Counted from the stretch's first letter, positions 46,301 through 54,586 are shown. The stretch is 64,000 nucleotides of DNA from JACKHO01 sp041398745 (GCA_041398745.1 JAWKUB010000005.1:372001-436000), one strand, 5' to 3'. Numbers and translations are program-made. The notes: generated from the letters alone by a model not told the origin.

Positions 46301-47834
46301 GGCGACCACCATGCATAACTCCATTGTGGCGGGTAACCGCGAAGGCTCGGGAGCAGCGAATGATGTGGCGAACGCGACTTCTCTCCAGTCCGGTTCAGCG
46401 AACAACATTGTTGGACACGCATTGACCAACGGCGGCCTGATGCACGGTGTCAACGGCAACATTGTGGGCAACTCCGGCAGTGGTACGATTGACATCAACA
46501 CCATCCTGAATCCGATTTCGGACGACAATGGCGGGACCGGCATTTTCAGTCACGCCCTCGTCGCCAACAGCATTGCCATTGATGCTGGTAACACCGTCAA
46601 GGCGGTCGAGCCGAATGGCAATCCACTCACCCTGGACCAGCACGACGGTCGCCGCGTCTTCGACGGCGACGGTGATGGCGACCTCCGCGTGGACATTGGT
46701 TCGGTCGAAGCGCCGCCCAAAGCAGTCAATGGTGGCATCGTCTACGATCAGAGCAATGGTTCGTTCCGCATGGCGACGGTTGTGAATCCGACGACGGTTA
46801 ATCAGTTCCAGACCGGTTCACTGGGTTCGCATCAGCTCGGGTTCATTGGCGACTTTAACGGCGACGGCCTGCTGGACGGTATGACGCTCAACCCGAACAA
46901 CTTGCGGTTCAACTTCTTCCGTAACCTTGGCAACGGCACGCTGGCGAATCCTGTTTCCGCAGGCACACTCAGCAGCGACTTCACTTGGGGGAACTTCATG
47001 TCCGGCGACTTCAACGGCGATGGCCGGGACGAAGTCATTGGCCAAATCCTCAGTGGGCCCATTGGCGTGGGGAGCATGCGAAGCCAGAACTTCGATGGCA
47101 CCAGCCAGTTCTACATTCGACTGGCAACCGGTTACGGCGCAATGGTCGCCGGTGATTTCAACGGCGACGGCATCGATGACATTGTTGGTTTGTTCGACAA
47201 CCCAGGACAGACGCGGGCGAACATCATTCCGATTATTTCGATCAACACACCAGTTGGTCGCCGCATGACGGCCATTCTCGGCTCGGGTCAGTTCGGACAA
47301 AGTGTCGCCACTGGTGGACTGCACAATTTGGTCTCTGCCGACTTCAACGGGGACGGACGCGATGACATTGCCGTTATTAATTCGAACGGTCAGGTTTTGA
47401 CTGCATCGACCGTTGGTACGCCACGAATTAACGCTCCTGATGCCCGAACGTTCATCACTGCAAACTCCTCGCCAAAACTCGCGACGACGTCTTTCAGCGA
47501 CATTGTCCAGGTTGGCAACTTCGACAACGACATTCTGGCCGACCTGTTCACGTTCCATGACCTCGGTCACCAGGTGAGTACAACATCCACACTGACAGTG
47601 GATCGACTGCCGGTTCAAACGTTAGGGATCGAAGCGAACCCAGTGGCCGGAAACGACGCCATTATTGGCGACTTCGATGGAGATGGACTCGACGACACCG
47701 TCGTCCTGGGAACGAATATGTTCCTGTTCACTTCCAATGGCACAACCTTCGACGAGCCAGCTCAGGACTTTGGCCCAGTCATCGGCGGCCCCATTGGCCA
47801 GTTCGGCACTTCGCGCACAGGACGCGTCATGTAA
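43326..47834 (+). CDS. Giant exported beta-helix protein with CSLREA-like and FG-GAP repeats
   Basis: The protein has 1502 aa. Residues 1-48 carry the planctomycetal export/cleavage motif (RFATEVLEDRTLLTA at about 34-48) after a basic start. Three successive blocks each begin with a SLREAI motif (residues about 65, 430 and 789), a CSLREA-like domain opening a parallel beta-helix built of short repeats such as NSTISGNSA, GGGIEN and NSIVAGN. From about 1170 to 1495 there are about six FG-GAP/VCBS-type calcium-binding repeats (GDFNGDGLLDGM, GDFNGDGRDEVI, GDFNGDGIDDIV, ADFNGDGRDDIA, GDFDGDGLDDTV). The composition (Asn, Gly, Thr, Ser) and layout are those of surface adhesins. A cell-surface role is inferred. 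The upstream region carries the nested repeats. Confidence 0.9.
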   Translation: MARRNFWQSFLKSIPANLNLFRRGVSSVRKRQGRFATEVLEDRTLLTAYVVDTLDDTIANDSFTSLREAIEAASTNTASGNAPAGTVAQDTITFANGLTGTITLGLGDLSIGGDLQITGPGWENLVIDANNNSRVFFINSGANAVIDGVTITGGNGSGGYGGGIENQGATLLLSNSYVHGNSASDDGGGIDTFDGGTTTILNSTIADNSAAGGGGGLNVEDATLHVINSTVSGNSAEISGGGIQETSAGTVTITNSTITGNRSNSAGGVSTPGGGIFMISTASGTIHNSIVAGNFDGTGTTPHDVGGTFNTASSFNVIGDAATAGGLTDGVNNNIVGNSGTGTRTTSSILNTTLQNIDGTMLHLISFSGPAWNNGSNALSVDQTSTRLQFDQRGGPFGRVMDGTVDIGAHEITVLKVNTLQDETTDPDTLSLREAIAVANFNPAFDNIFSLPTGTINLTQGQLVIDSNLKISGPGADQLTIDAQGNSRIFEVNGGIDVEIVGMTLTGGSSIEGGAIRNTGNLTLRGMHLTGNSTTLNSGGAISNISGGLLTVLNSTLSGNSALSSGGGVRNDGMATIVNSTISGNSAGTSGGGVTIFTGGTIVLINSTITGNRAESDGGSTFAGGGVRVSSGAITLYNTIVAGNFVGTGTTPNDIDVNSTGATFSASHSLIGDAATSGGLTDGTNGNIVGVGGTGVRDINTILNTTLNGGGPTPTHSLLAGSPTINAGDNTRATDDGTPGGTALATDQRGLTRIVGGTVDIGAVEADVPVTLVVSTLDDENDGDFSDGDLSLREAIEIANGRAGFETITFNGGLSGQIALTLGQLEITDHVEVSGPGVNTLGVAGDGTSNVFRVSNNDASFIDVIIGRIYIIGGGRGVRNEENLTLENVVIFGNHTTATGGGINHDFGELVIRSSEISGNSATQGGGMELNSGTVFIINSTISENSSTGNGAGILARGTATVNIVNTTISQNIVDSDQNGGDGGGLAVFDSSATTMHNSIVAGNREGSGAANDVANATSLQSGSANNIVGHALTNGGLMHGVNGNIVGNSGSGTIDINTILNPISDDNGGTGIFSHALVANSIAIDAGNTVKAVEPNGNPLTLDQHDGRRVFDGDGDGDLRVDIGSVEAPPKAVNGGIVYDQSNGSFRMATVVNPTTVNQFQTGSLGSHQLGFIGDFNGDGLLDGMTLNPNNLRFNFFRNLGNGTLANPVSAGTLSSDFTWGNFMSGDFNGDGRDEVIGQILSGPIGVGSMRSQNFDGTSQFYIRLATGYGAMVAGDFNGDGIDDIVGLFDNPGQTRANIIPIISINTPVGRRMTAILGSGQFGQSVATGGLHNLVSADFNGDGRDDIAVINSNGQVLTASTVGTPRINAPDARTFITANSSPKLATTSFSDIVQVGNFDNDILADLFTFHDLGHQVSTTSTLTVDRLPVQTLGIEANPVAGNDAIIGDFDGDGLDDTVVLGTNMFLFTSNGTTFDEPAQDFGPVIGGPIGQFGTSRTGRVM

Positions 47835-47866
47835 CGCGCCCTGCTTGCCTGGCAACATTCGCCGAC

Positions 47867-47898
47867 GGAAGAGTCATCATTACAAAGGTGACTCTTCC
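47867..47898. terminator. Inverted repeat between convergent genes
   Basis: GGAAGAGTCA and TGACTCTTCC form a perfect 10-bp stem around a 12-nt loop. The right arm and loop lie inside the last codons and stop of the minus-strand endonuclease gene (stop at 47880). No T-tract follows on the plus strand, so termination is only inferred. Confidence 0.45.
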
Positions 47899-48797
47899 GC
47901 GCCTTTCCCTTTGCGAAGTTCCAGCACGAGTTGGGCGAGCTTGGGATTATCGGCCAGGAATTCTGTCGCAATGCTCAGTTCATCGATACCGAGTTCCTGA
48001 GCCAGTTCTTTGCGTTTGTCGCCTTTGGCCTTGTCGGCGACTTTTCCATTGGCGACCGCTTTCTTGAACGCGGTGGCAGAGCCTTTTTTCGCTTTGAGCT
48101 TCTCCATTTCCTCGCCGCGAAGCCGGTCCCAAAGTGTGAGGCCAGCACGGATTTCAATATCCCTGGTCGGAACGAGGTAATCGGTTGTTGGGCCGGTGAG
48201 ATCACTGTTCTGCATCACAAAAGACCAGAGCACGAGTTTGCCATCAACGGTTTCCGCCAGAATCGATTTGAAGTAAGCGTGGGGAATGGGAATGACAACC
48301 TGGTTTTTATCGTCAGTGTTGGCTCGATTCCCAATGACTTCAATGGGCTTGCCAATGTCGAACAACGGACCGCAAATGGCGTAGACCTCCGGGAAGTCGA
48401 ACGCAAGCAGCCGCACTTCTTCTTCAAGTTCTTTCCAGAGTTTGCGGTTGAGTTCGGCCTTTTGCGGGCTCATGTTACTCAGCAGAAATGTTTCGCTGTT
48501 TTCAATTCTTGAGGCCCGACGGTCTGCACTGGAAATCAGGTGACCACGGTCATGGCCCGATGCTTTGTAGTCTGCCAGTTCCGCGCGGAACATGGCTGGA
48601 ATCCGGGTGTCTTCTCGAAACAAATCAACGCGATCGACCAACACGGATTTGTTGCTTGGGTCAATGAGTTCCATGGCCCAGCTTGCCTGCCGCAGCAAAT
48701 AGGAGTAACCAATGATGTACTCACGGTTGAACAGTAGCTGGTCCGCCGGGGGGAGTCCGTACCGGGTTTCGGGACGAAGGCTTGGGATTTCAAACAT
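47880..48797 (-). CDS. DNA/RNA non-specific endonuclease family protein
   Basis: The protein has 305 aa from the ATG at 48797 with AAGGTG upstream. The catalytic motif of the NucA/EndA beta-beta-alpha-metal family appears as GHDRGHLISSADRRAS (DRGH, with the general-base histidine), followed by FLLSNMSPQKAELNRKLWKELEEEVR, which includes the conserved asparagine. YIIGYSYLLRQASWAMELID precedes it. There is no signal peptide, unlike most secreted relatives, so it may act in the cytoplasm or leave by another route. The last 80 residues form a charged helical tail (MEKLKAKKGSATAFKKAV, ELAQELGIDELSIA). No inhibitor gene is adjacent. Confidence 0.88.
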   Translation of the reverse strand: MFEIPSLRPETRYGLPPADQLLFNREYIIGYSYLLRQASWAMELIDPSNKSVLVDRVDLFREDTRIPAMFRAELADYKASGHDRGHLISSADRRASRIENSETFLLSNMSPQKAELNRKLWKELEEEVRLLAFDFPEVYAICGPLFDIGKPIEVIGNRANTDDKNQVVIPIPHAYFKSILAETVDGKLVLWSFVMQNSDLTGPTTDYLVPTRDIEIRAGLTLWDRLRGEEMEKLKAKKGSATAFKKAVANGKVADKAKGDKRKELAQELGIDELSIATEFLADNPKLAQLVLELRKGKGAEESPL

Positions 48798-48981
48798 TGC
48801 CACACCTTTTCAGCCAGAAGTGAATAATGAACCCTGGCAACCTCTTGCCCGAGAGGATGTGAGCAATGGCACCACTCCTACATCGTACGAAACTGAAAAG
48901 CGGTAAGTCCAACTTTTCGTCTCGTCGCAGCAGGATTTTCGAGAATTGGAGTGCCGTATATGAGGAACGACTCGCGTCGAT

Positions 48982-49368
48982 TCAGGCCGACCATTCGCAG
49001 CCGCACGACCTGCAGTGAAAGCCAATGAGTGTCGCTGATCCCTGAATGACGGCGCCATTGCGGGCGATGGCGTCGTCGTAGAGTTCCACAGGTTCAACCG
49101 TCACTCGATGACAGGAGGGGCAGGACTGATTGGCGTGTGTCGCCCGAGCTTTTAAATTGAGTGCCCGTTGAACGAGACCGCGGTCGATTCGAACGTGCTG
49201 ACGGGAGCTCGGGGCCGCCCGAAAGGGGATGGAAACCGGCTCGGTTCCCTCCTCATCACGCACAAGTCGGAACTGACTGCGCCGCATTTCGGCAACATGT
49301 TCCTGAAAAGAGAGAATGTGTGGCTCGTCATTCGACGAGGGTTCATGATAGACGGTAAGCTGTCGCAT
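48982..49368 (-). CDS. Hypothetical protein with Zn-ribbon
   Basis: The protein has 128 aa from the ATG at 49368 (an in-frame start six codons upstream is possible). Residues 1-75 are charged and polar without recognised features. The C-terminal part has SCPSCHRVTVEPVELYDDA and FHCRSCGCEWSA, two CxxC knuckles about 35 residues apart, a typical zinc ribbon. No family is assigned; a nucleic-acid or protein-binding adaptor is plausible. It is monocistronic, divergent from the next gene. Confidence 0.6.
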   Translation of the reverse strand: MRQLTVYHEPSSNDEPHILSFQEHVAEMRRSQFRLVRDEEGTEPVSIPFRAAPSSRQHVRIDRGLVQRALNLKARATHANQSCPSCHRVTVEPVELYDDAIARNGAVIQGSATLIGFHCRSCGCEWSA

Positions 49369-49529
49369 GAGTTTGCATCCTTGCATTTTTTCCAGGAATC
49401 CATTCCAGCGCCGAAAGACTCCGCCATCGACGAATCTTCAGGTTATCTCTGAAAGGATTGGGAGACAACGTAACTTTTGTCTACCTGTTGAGAAGAAATC
49501 ACTTTGGCGAATTTGGTGAGTTCTGAGCC

Positions 49530-50003
49530 ATGATAGTTAGTGCATGTTGCCCAAATTGCAGCGCATCCTTTGTTTCAACGGAACTCGATGCAGGAAAGAC
49601 GCTCCGCTGCCCTTCGTGTAACTGGTCGCGCGTCCTACCAGATGACGCGATGGCTGAGGGACGGCCAACGTGCTGCGCATTGTGCCAGAATCCCGACCTT
49701 TGGCGGCAGAAGAATTTTCCGCAAGGTCTGGGTGTGCTGATTGTTGCAATCGGTGCCGTTGTCAGCAGTATCTTCTACGCGTACTACATGATGGTGTGGG
49801 CCATGGGCACCCTGATGCTGGTCGCACTGCTCGACATGGCACTGTACATTTGGATGCCTGATGTGCTGGTGTGCTACCGTTGTCGAGCCCGTCACTTGAA
49901 CGTCGACACCGAAGGCCACCCGGACTTTGATCATGAGTTGTTCGAGAAATATCGACAGGAAGCAATCCGCCTGGAAGAAGCTGCCGGGGAAGCAAAGACG
50001 TAG
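49530..50003 (+). CDS. Zn-ribbon membrane protein, unrecognised
   Basis: The protein has 157 aa. The N-terminus carries CCPNCSASFVSTELDAGKTLRCPSCNW, a zinc ribbon, followed by CCALCQNPDLWRQKNFPQGL, a further cysteine pair. Two adjacent hydrophobic helices follow, GVLIVAIGAVVSSIFYAYYMM and AMGTLMLVALLDMALYIWM, then VLVCYRCRARHLN, which supplies another CxxC, and a charged tail. It may be a membrane-linked sensor or chaperone-like protein; the family is unknown. ATG start, with GGTGAG upstream. It is separated by 156 bp from the following oxidoreductase gene. Confidence 0.65.
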   Translation: MIVSACCPNCSASFVSTELDAGKTLRCPSCNWSRVLPDDAMAEGRPTCCALCQNPDLWRQKNFPQGLGVLIVAIGAVVSSIFYAYYMMVWAMGTLMLVALLDMALYIWMPDVLVCYRCRARHLNVDTEGHPDFDHELFEKYRQEAIRLEEAAGEAKT

Positions 50004-50159
50004 CCAAGGCCCCTGTCCGGTCGATATTGAGACCAAATACGGTAAGCTTCGTCAGCACGCTCCTCCAAATGAGGGCCCCCAGAAGCAGAGTTTTCGATTG
50101 GAATAATGGGGCCTCCCGATTGGCGGAATAAATGAACATAGAGGAAACGCTTCAATCCT

Positions 50160-53117
50160 GTGGACGATTTACAGCAACAAGTGCTGGAAGACCTCACTGG
50201 CGAATTCGAAGGTGATCTTCGATTCGATGAAGTCACGCGCCAAACTTATTCCACCGATGCCAGCCTCTATCAAATCCGTCCGCTGGGTGTGGCGTGTCCA
50301 AGGCATCGTGATGATGTCAAACTCCTGGCGAAGTATTCTTCCGAGCATTACATCCCGCTCGTCCCCCGTGGTGCTGGAACGGGGCTTGCAGGCGGCGCAA
50401 TTGGGAAGGGGCTCATCGTCGATTTTTCGCGTTACATGCGCGACATTGAGGAAATTGGGACGAAGACAGTCCGCGTTCAGCCGGGTGTCGTGCGAGAGCA
50501 TTTGAACCGACGGCTGCGCGAAATCGGCCGCTACTTTGCCCCAGATCCTTCGAACAATTCCATCACAACCATTGGTGGTATGATTGGCGTCGATGCCGCG
50601 GGGTCGCATGCGGCGCGAGTTGGTTCCACGCGCGATCACGTCAAGAGTCTCGGCGTTGTGCTGTCCAATGGAGTGAGTCTGGAACTGGGACACTATTCTC
50701 TTGAACCGCATTCACTGGCGAGTTCGGAGGAAGCCTCTCCAGAACGGACTGAGTACGAGTTAGCCCACCAGCTCGCGCAACTCGTTTCCACGAATCGCAA
50801 ATTGATTGACGAACGGCAGCCGCCCCTGCTACGCAATTGTGCCGGGTATTTTCTACGAAATCTTGTACAGCGAAATGAACTGAACTGGCCCAGTCTCCTG
50901 GTTGGCTCCGAGGGGACGCTGGCTATGGTTACGGAGGCCACATTGCACACCATGCCGTTGCCAGCGCATCGTGGTTGTGTGCTGCTGCTGTTCGGGAAGC
51001 TGGAGTCGGCAATTCAGGCGGTCCGTGATATTTCTGAGTTGCAGCCAAGCGCATGCGACTTATTGGACCGTCGACTCCTGTCTCTGGCTCGTGAAGCCGA
51101 AGAACGTTTTGAGAAGTTGATTCCTGCATCAACTGAGGCTGCATTGCTGGTTGAGCAAACGGGATATGGAATCAAGCAGGTTCAAGAGCGGCTGCGAAGC
51201 TGTATTCTTGCGGCCAAGTGCATTGACAGTTCGATGGTCGCTTCCGGGGAAACGTATGACCCGAAAGAAATTGACTTCCTGTGGACGCTTCCCTATCGGG
51301 TTGTGCCACTACTAACTCGTTTGCAGGGGGAGACGCGTCCCTTACCCATTGTTGAAGACATTGCCGTCCCGCCAGATGTTCTCAATGAATTTCTCGTACG
51401 GGCTCAACGTGTGTTCCAAAAGCACTGGGTAACGGCTTCCCTGTATGCTCACGCAGCGTCCGGTCAGGTACATTTTCGACCGTTCCTCAAATGGCCGACG
51501 CAGGCTAGCGCACTGCAAATCGAAAGTCTGGCGAGAGAACTCTACGAAGTCGTCTTTGCTTTCGGGGGCACCATCAGCGGCGAACATGGTGATGGCCTGT
51601 CGCGCACGTCATTTCTCCGCTCGCAATATGGGCCGTTGTACCGGGTGTTTCGACAAGTCAAGGATTTGTTTGATCCCCACAACCTGCTGAATCCAGGGAA
51701 AATTATCAGCGATGATCCCCATCTGACCATCAGCAACTTCCGCCCGAATCCTGAACAGCCAATTGCTGAGTTACCGCTCGTCGATTTGCAAATGCAATGG
51801 AAGGAACAAACAGCTCAGGAATCGGTGTCCCGTTGCAATGGCTGCGGCGTTTGTCGTGTGCAATCCGTTCATCAACGGATGTGCCCGTTTTTTCATTTGG
51901 ACCCTCGCGAGTCGGCCAGTCCGCGAGCGAAGGCCAACCTGCTGAGAGGCGTATTCACTGGTGAAATCCAGCCACGGGAACTGACTCTTGAACAGTCGCG
52001 CGAGCTCGCGGACAGTTGTTTCAACTGCCGCCAGTGCGTGCTCGAATGCCCGTCGCATGTCGACATTCCGGCGTTCGTTCAGGAATTGAGGGCGAGCTAT
52101 GTGGCTGCCAATGGACTCAATCGTGGGGATTGGACACTCTCGCGAGCACATTCGTTTGGTCGACTCGGAACATTCTTCGCCCCACTGGCAAACTGGGCAT
52201 TGAACAACGGACCGGTTCGGTGGCTACTCAAGCGAATCTTGGGGATCGCACCGGAGCGACGCCTGCCCCGGTTTGCGAACCGAACGTTCCTGAGCATGGC
52301 CAGGAAGACGCTCTCCCCACGTGAACGGAGCGGAGCGAGCGAAAAGACCGTCGCATTCTTTGTTGACCATTACGTGAACTTTCATGATCCTGAACTGGGC
52401 TGGGCGCTCGTCGCCATTCTGCAGCACAACGGCTTCGACGTGTACGTCCCACCCGATCAGACGGCGACAGGCATGGCAATGTTGACGGCTGGTGACTTGG
52501 AGTCGGCGAAGGAACTGGCGGAGCAAAACATTCGTGCCTTGGGGGAACTGGCGCGCGAAGGGATGACCATTCTATGCACTGAGCCCACCGCTGCTGTGTG
52601 CCTGACGCAAGACTATCCGAAGCTGCTCGAACATCCAGATCTTGAAGCGTTGTCGAATTCTGTTGTGGAAGCTGGCAGTTTTCTCAGCAAGCTTCACGCA
52701 CAAGGAAAGCTCAAAAGAGATTTTGCGCCGCTCGATTTGACGATTGGGTATCACACTCCGTGTCACTTGAAAGCGCTCGAAGCGGGGACGCCGCTCGCTG
52801 ATTTGCTCACACTCATTCCAGGACTCAAGCTGGAACGCATTGAGAAAGGATGCTCGGGTATGGCCGGTGCCTTCGGTCTGGCCGACACACACTTTGAAAC
52901 ATCTCTGAGAATTGGTGAACCTCTGATGGCGGAAATGAGACGACCCGACCTGCAGTTGGGCACAACAGAGTGCAGTGGATGCAAGCTGCAAATGGAGCAG
53001 CAAACAACCATCCCGACCATTCACCCTTTGAAACTCCTCGCGCTCAGTTACGGATACATGCCGGAAATCCGCCGCAACTTTTCGCCGAACACGGCACGTC
53101 GCACGGTACGTTCATGA
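50160..53117 (+). CDS. FAD-linked oxidoreductase fused to Fe-S/CCG domains (GlcD-GlcF-like)
   Basis: The protein has 985 aa from a GTG. The N-terminal half is a D-lactate/glycolate-oxidase type flavoprotein: the FAD-binding segment YIPLVPRGAGTGLAGGAIGKG (about 65-85), GMIGVDAAGSHAARVG, then the C-terminal cap with GGTISGEHGDGLSRT near 470. The second half has two iron-sulfur motifs, CNGCGVCRVQSVHQRMCP (about 559) and CFNCRQCVLECPSHV (about 620), and the two cysteine-rich CCG repeats HTPCHLKAL...GCSGMAG and TTECSGCKL (864-945). This joins GlcD and GlcF functions in one chain. Likely substrates are 2-hydroxy acids; the acceptor is unknown. It overlaps the next, MoaD-like gene by 4 bp. Confidence 0.88.
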   Translation: MDDLQQQVLEDLTGEFEGDLRFDEVTRQTYSTDASLYQIRPLGVACPRHRDDVKLLAKYSSEHYIPLVPRGAGTGLAGGAIGKGLIVDFSRYMRDIEEIGTKTVRVQPGVVREHLNRRLREIGRYFAPDPSNNSITTIGGMIGVDAAGSHAARVGSTRDHVKSLGVVLSNGVSLELGHYSLEPHSLASSEEASPERTEYELAHQLAQLVSTNRKLIDERQPPLLRNCAGYFLRNLVQRNELNWPSLLVGSEGTLAMVTEATLHTMPLPAHRGCVLLLFGKLESAIQAVRDISELQPSACDLLDRRLLSLAREAEERFEKLIPASTEAALLVEQTGYGIKQVQERLRSCILAAKCIDSSMVASGETYDPKEIDFLWTLPYRVVPLLTRLQGETRPLPIVEDIAVPPDVLNEFLVRAQRVFQKHWVTASLYAHAASGQVHFRPFLKWPTQASALQIESLARELYEVVFAFGGTISGEHGDGLSRTSFLRSQYGPLYRVFRQVKDLFDPHNLLNPGKIISDDPHLTISNFRPNPEQPIAELPLVDLQMQWKEQTAQESVSRCNGCGVCRVQSVHQRMCPFFHLDPRESASPRAKANLLRGVFTGEIQPRELTLEQSRELADSCFNCRQCVLECPSHVDIPAFVQELRASYVAANGLNRGDWTLSRAHSFGRLGTFFAPLANWALNNGPVRWLLKRILGIAPERRLPRFANRTFLSMARKTLSPRERSGASEKTVAFFVDHYVNFHDPELGWALVAILQHNGFDVYVPPDQTATGMAMLTAGDLESAKELAEQNIRALGELAREGMTILCTEPTAAVCLTQDYPKLLEHPDLEALSNSVVEAGSFLSKLHAQGKLKRDFAPLDLTIGYHTPCHLKALEAGTPLADLLTLIPGLKLERIEKGCSGMAGAFGLADTHFETSLRIGEPLMAEMRRPDLQLGTTECSGCKLQMEQQTTIPTIHPLKLLALSYGYMPEIRRNFSPNTARRTVRS

Positions 53118-53359
53118 ACATTTGCATTCAGTTATTCGCCAAAGCCCAGGACCTTGTCGGAGCCCGAGAAGTCACGCTCTCGCTGGCGGCCGACGCCACT
53201 GTTGGCGATTTCCGAAAAATGCTGGGCGAAACTTACCCCGCACTCGTTCCCCTGTTGCCGCACTTACTCTTCGCATCGAACGGTGAATACGTTTCTGACA
53301 CTGCTCCAGTGGTGGATGGCCACGAGTATGCTGCGTTTCCACCCGTCAGCGGTGGATAA
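53114..53359 (+). CDS. MoaD/ThiS-type sulfur-carrier protein
   Basis: The protein has 81 aa. MNICIQLFAKAQDLVGAREV and ATVGDFRKMLGETYPAL match the beta-grasp MoaD family, and the chain ends in PPVSGG, the diglycine needed for adenylation and thiocarboxylation. MoaD supplies sulfur to molybdopterin synthase; ThiS-like carriers serve other pathways. The start overlaps the stop of the GlcD-GlcF-like gene (ATGA), implying coupled translation. No moaE, moeB or molybdenum-cofactor gene is in the window, so the client of this carrier is uncertain. Confidence 0.85.
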   Translation: MNICIQLFAKAQDLVGAREVTLSLAADATVGDFRKMLGETYPALVPLLPHLLFASNGEYVSDTAPVVDGHEYAAFPPVSGG

Positions 53360-53417
53360 GCTGTTAAGTCGTCCGGTCGCGAAAGAAAATGCTACTCAGC
53401 TAATCAAAACCAGGTGG

Positions 53418-53437
53418 CACAGACATTCCTGTCTGTG
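53418..53437 (+). repeat. Palindromic hairpin repeat, copy 4 (consensus)
   Basis: CACAGACATTCCTGTCTGTG, exactly the consensus, preceded by GGTGG and followed by TTTCC. It lies 59 bp after the moaD stop and 71 bp before the convergent hydrolase stop. Confidence 0.9.
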
Positions 53438-53507
53438 TTTCCCTGACAATACTTCATCGGCTGGAAGGTTTTGAAATAACCTGTAAGCTGATTACAACCC
53501 GTTCGCT

Positions 53508-54374
53508 TCACTGTTCCTTAGTGGTCGTCTTCCAGAACCATAAGCGAAGCTTCTCCCGTTCCGGAATGTCACGCAGGACCCAGGTGTCGGTGTGGTCAGG
53601 GAACGGAAGCGAGACGAATGTGAAATTGCCGTGCGGTGCTGCGCCTTTTAAGTGGTCGCGGGTGGCATCGACGCTTGTTTCATGACTGATGAACTGCGGC
53701 CGGTCGCCGAGGCGGGCGAGTCGTTTGGCTGCCGAGGTTCGGTCGCTCCCCGCGTAGTTCCACTGTCGAACGCCGTCGTAGTGGCTGTGACAAATGAATC
53801 CGCACCACAGGGAGGCGATTTCGTCGTTGTGCAGTCCGATGTAATTGCAGGCGATGGCACCTCGGGAGAACCCGGCGATGAACACCTTCGACGAATCACC
53901 GCCATACTGGTCACAGATGTCGCGTACGGTTGAAATGCAGTAGGCGACAGTGGCGTCGACATCGCCCCACCAGTTGGTGGCATTGACGCCATTCGCCTTG
54001 TCCACGAACGGCAGGCACACCCAAATCGCGCCTTTCCCGCCTGAAATTCCGTAGCCAAGACTGCTGCCTTCAACCGTTCCCAGACTCGTGCGGTACTTGT
54101 TCCCAGCGTATTCGACAATGACCGGGTAAGATTTCCCCGGTTCCCAGTCGGATGGGAGATACAGCAGGTGGTGAATTTCGGTGTCGACGAATTCCTCGTT
54201 CACGACTCGAACACGTTTTCCCGGAGCGGGGGGACCAGTTGTCACTTCCGGTACGACGAGATCGGGAGGAGTTGCGTCGATGTCAGCGGCGAAGCCTGAC
54301 GTCAGGCAAAGCAAGCCGATCGCCGTGAAAAACAATCCACGACAAAGGGCGGTCGGAATTGGCTTGAACATCAT
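53508..54374 (-). CDS. Secreted alpha/beta-hydrolase (esterase/poly-type)
   Basis: The protein has 288 aa. The signal peptide covers roughly residues 1-29 (LCRGLFFTAIGLLCLTSGFA). The hydrolase nucleophile elbow is AGFSRGAIACNY, and the C-terminal histidine region reads FPDHTDTWVLRD. VIVEYAGNKYRTSLGTVEG and GAIWVCLPFVDKANG are typical early strands. Acid residue not identified with certainty. It probably acts in the periplasm or outside on esters or glycan acetates; the substrate is unknown. The downstream ORF relation is shared with the small membrane-protein gene, whose stop overlaps its start by 4 bp. Confidence 0.8.
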   Translation of the reverse strand: MMFKPIPTALCRGLFFTAIGLLCLTSGFAADIDATPPDLVVPEVTTGPPAPGKRVRVVNEEFVDTEIHHLLYLPSDWEPGKSYPVIVEYAGNKYRTSLGTVEGSSLGYGISGGKGAIWVCLPFVDKANGVNATNWWGDVDATVAYCISTVRDICDQYGGDSSKVFIAGFSRGAIACNYIGLHNDEIASLWCGFICHSHYDGVRQWNYAGSDRTSAAKRLARLGDRPQFISHETSVDATRDHLKGAAPHGNFTFVSLPFPDHTDTWVLRDIPEREKLRLWFWKTTTKEQ

Positions 54375-54586
54375 GAGTCGGTGGCGGTCAAATTCTTGCT
54401 CATCAGGCCATGAGAAACCAGCAGTCCCGCGAGCAATGGACCGGCCTGAGCCATGGCGATGAGGAAGGCGCCGGACCCGTCAACGAGAGATGCCGCTACC
54501 CGCGGAAGGATGAAACTGGCCAGTGCTGCAATGGCCCAAATCGCCGCGTTTGTTGCCAACAGTCGCTTCTTGTCCGATCCGTTCAT
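54371..54586 (-). CDS. Small membrane protein coupled to the hydrolase
   Basis: The protein has 71 aa from the ATG at 54586, with GGGAG 7 nt upstream; a GTG one codon earlier is also open. Two hydrophobic helices, AAIWAIAALASFILPRVAASL and AFLIAMAQAGPLLAGLLVSHGLM, are joined by a short polar turn, giving a hairpin with a basic N-terminus inside (GSDKKRLLATN). No family is recognised. The stop overlaps the ATG of the hydrolase gene, so the two are cotranscribed and coupled. Confidence 0.65.
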   Translation of the reverse strand: MNGSDKKRLLATNAAIWAIAALASFILPRVAASLVDGSGAFLIAMAQAGPLLAGLLVSHGLMSKNLTATDS

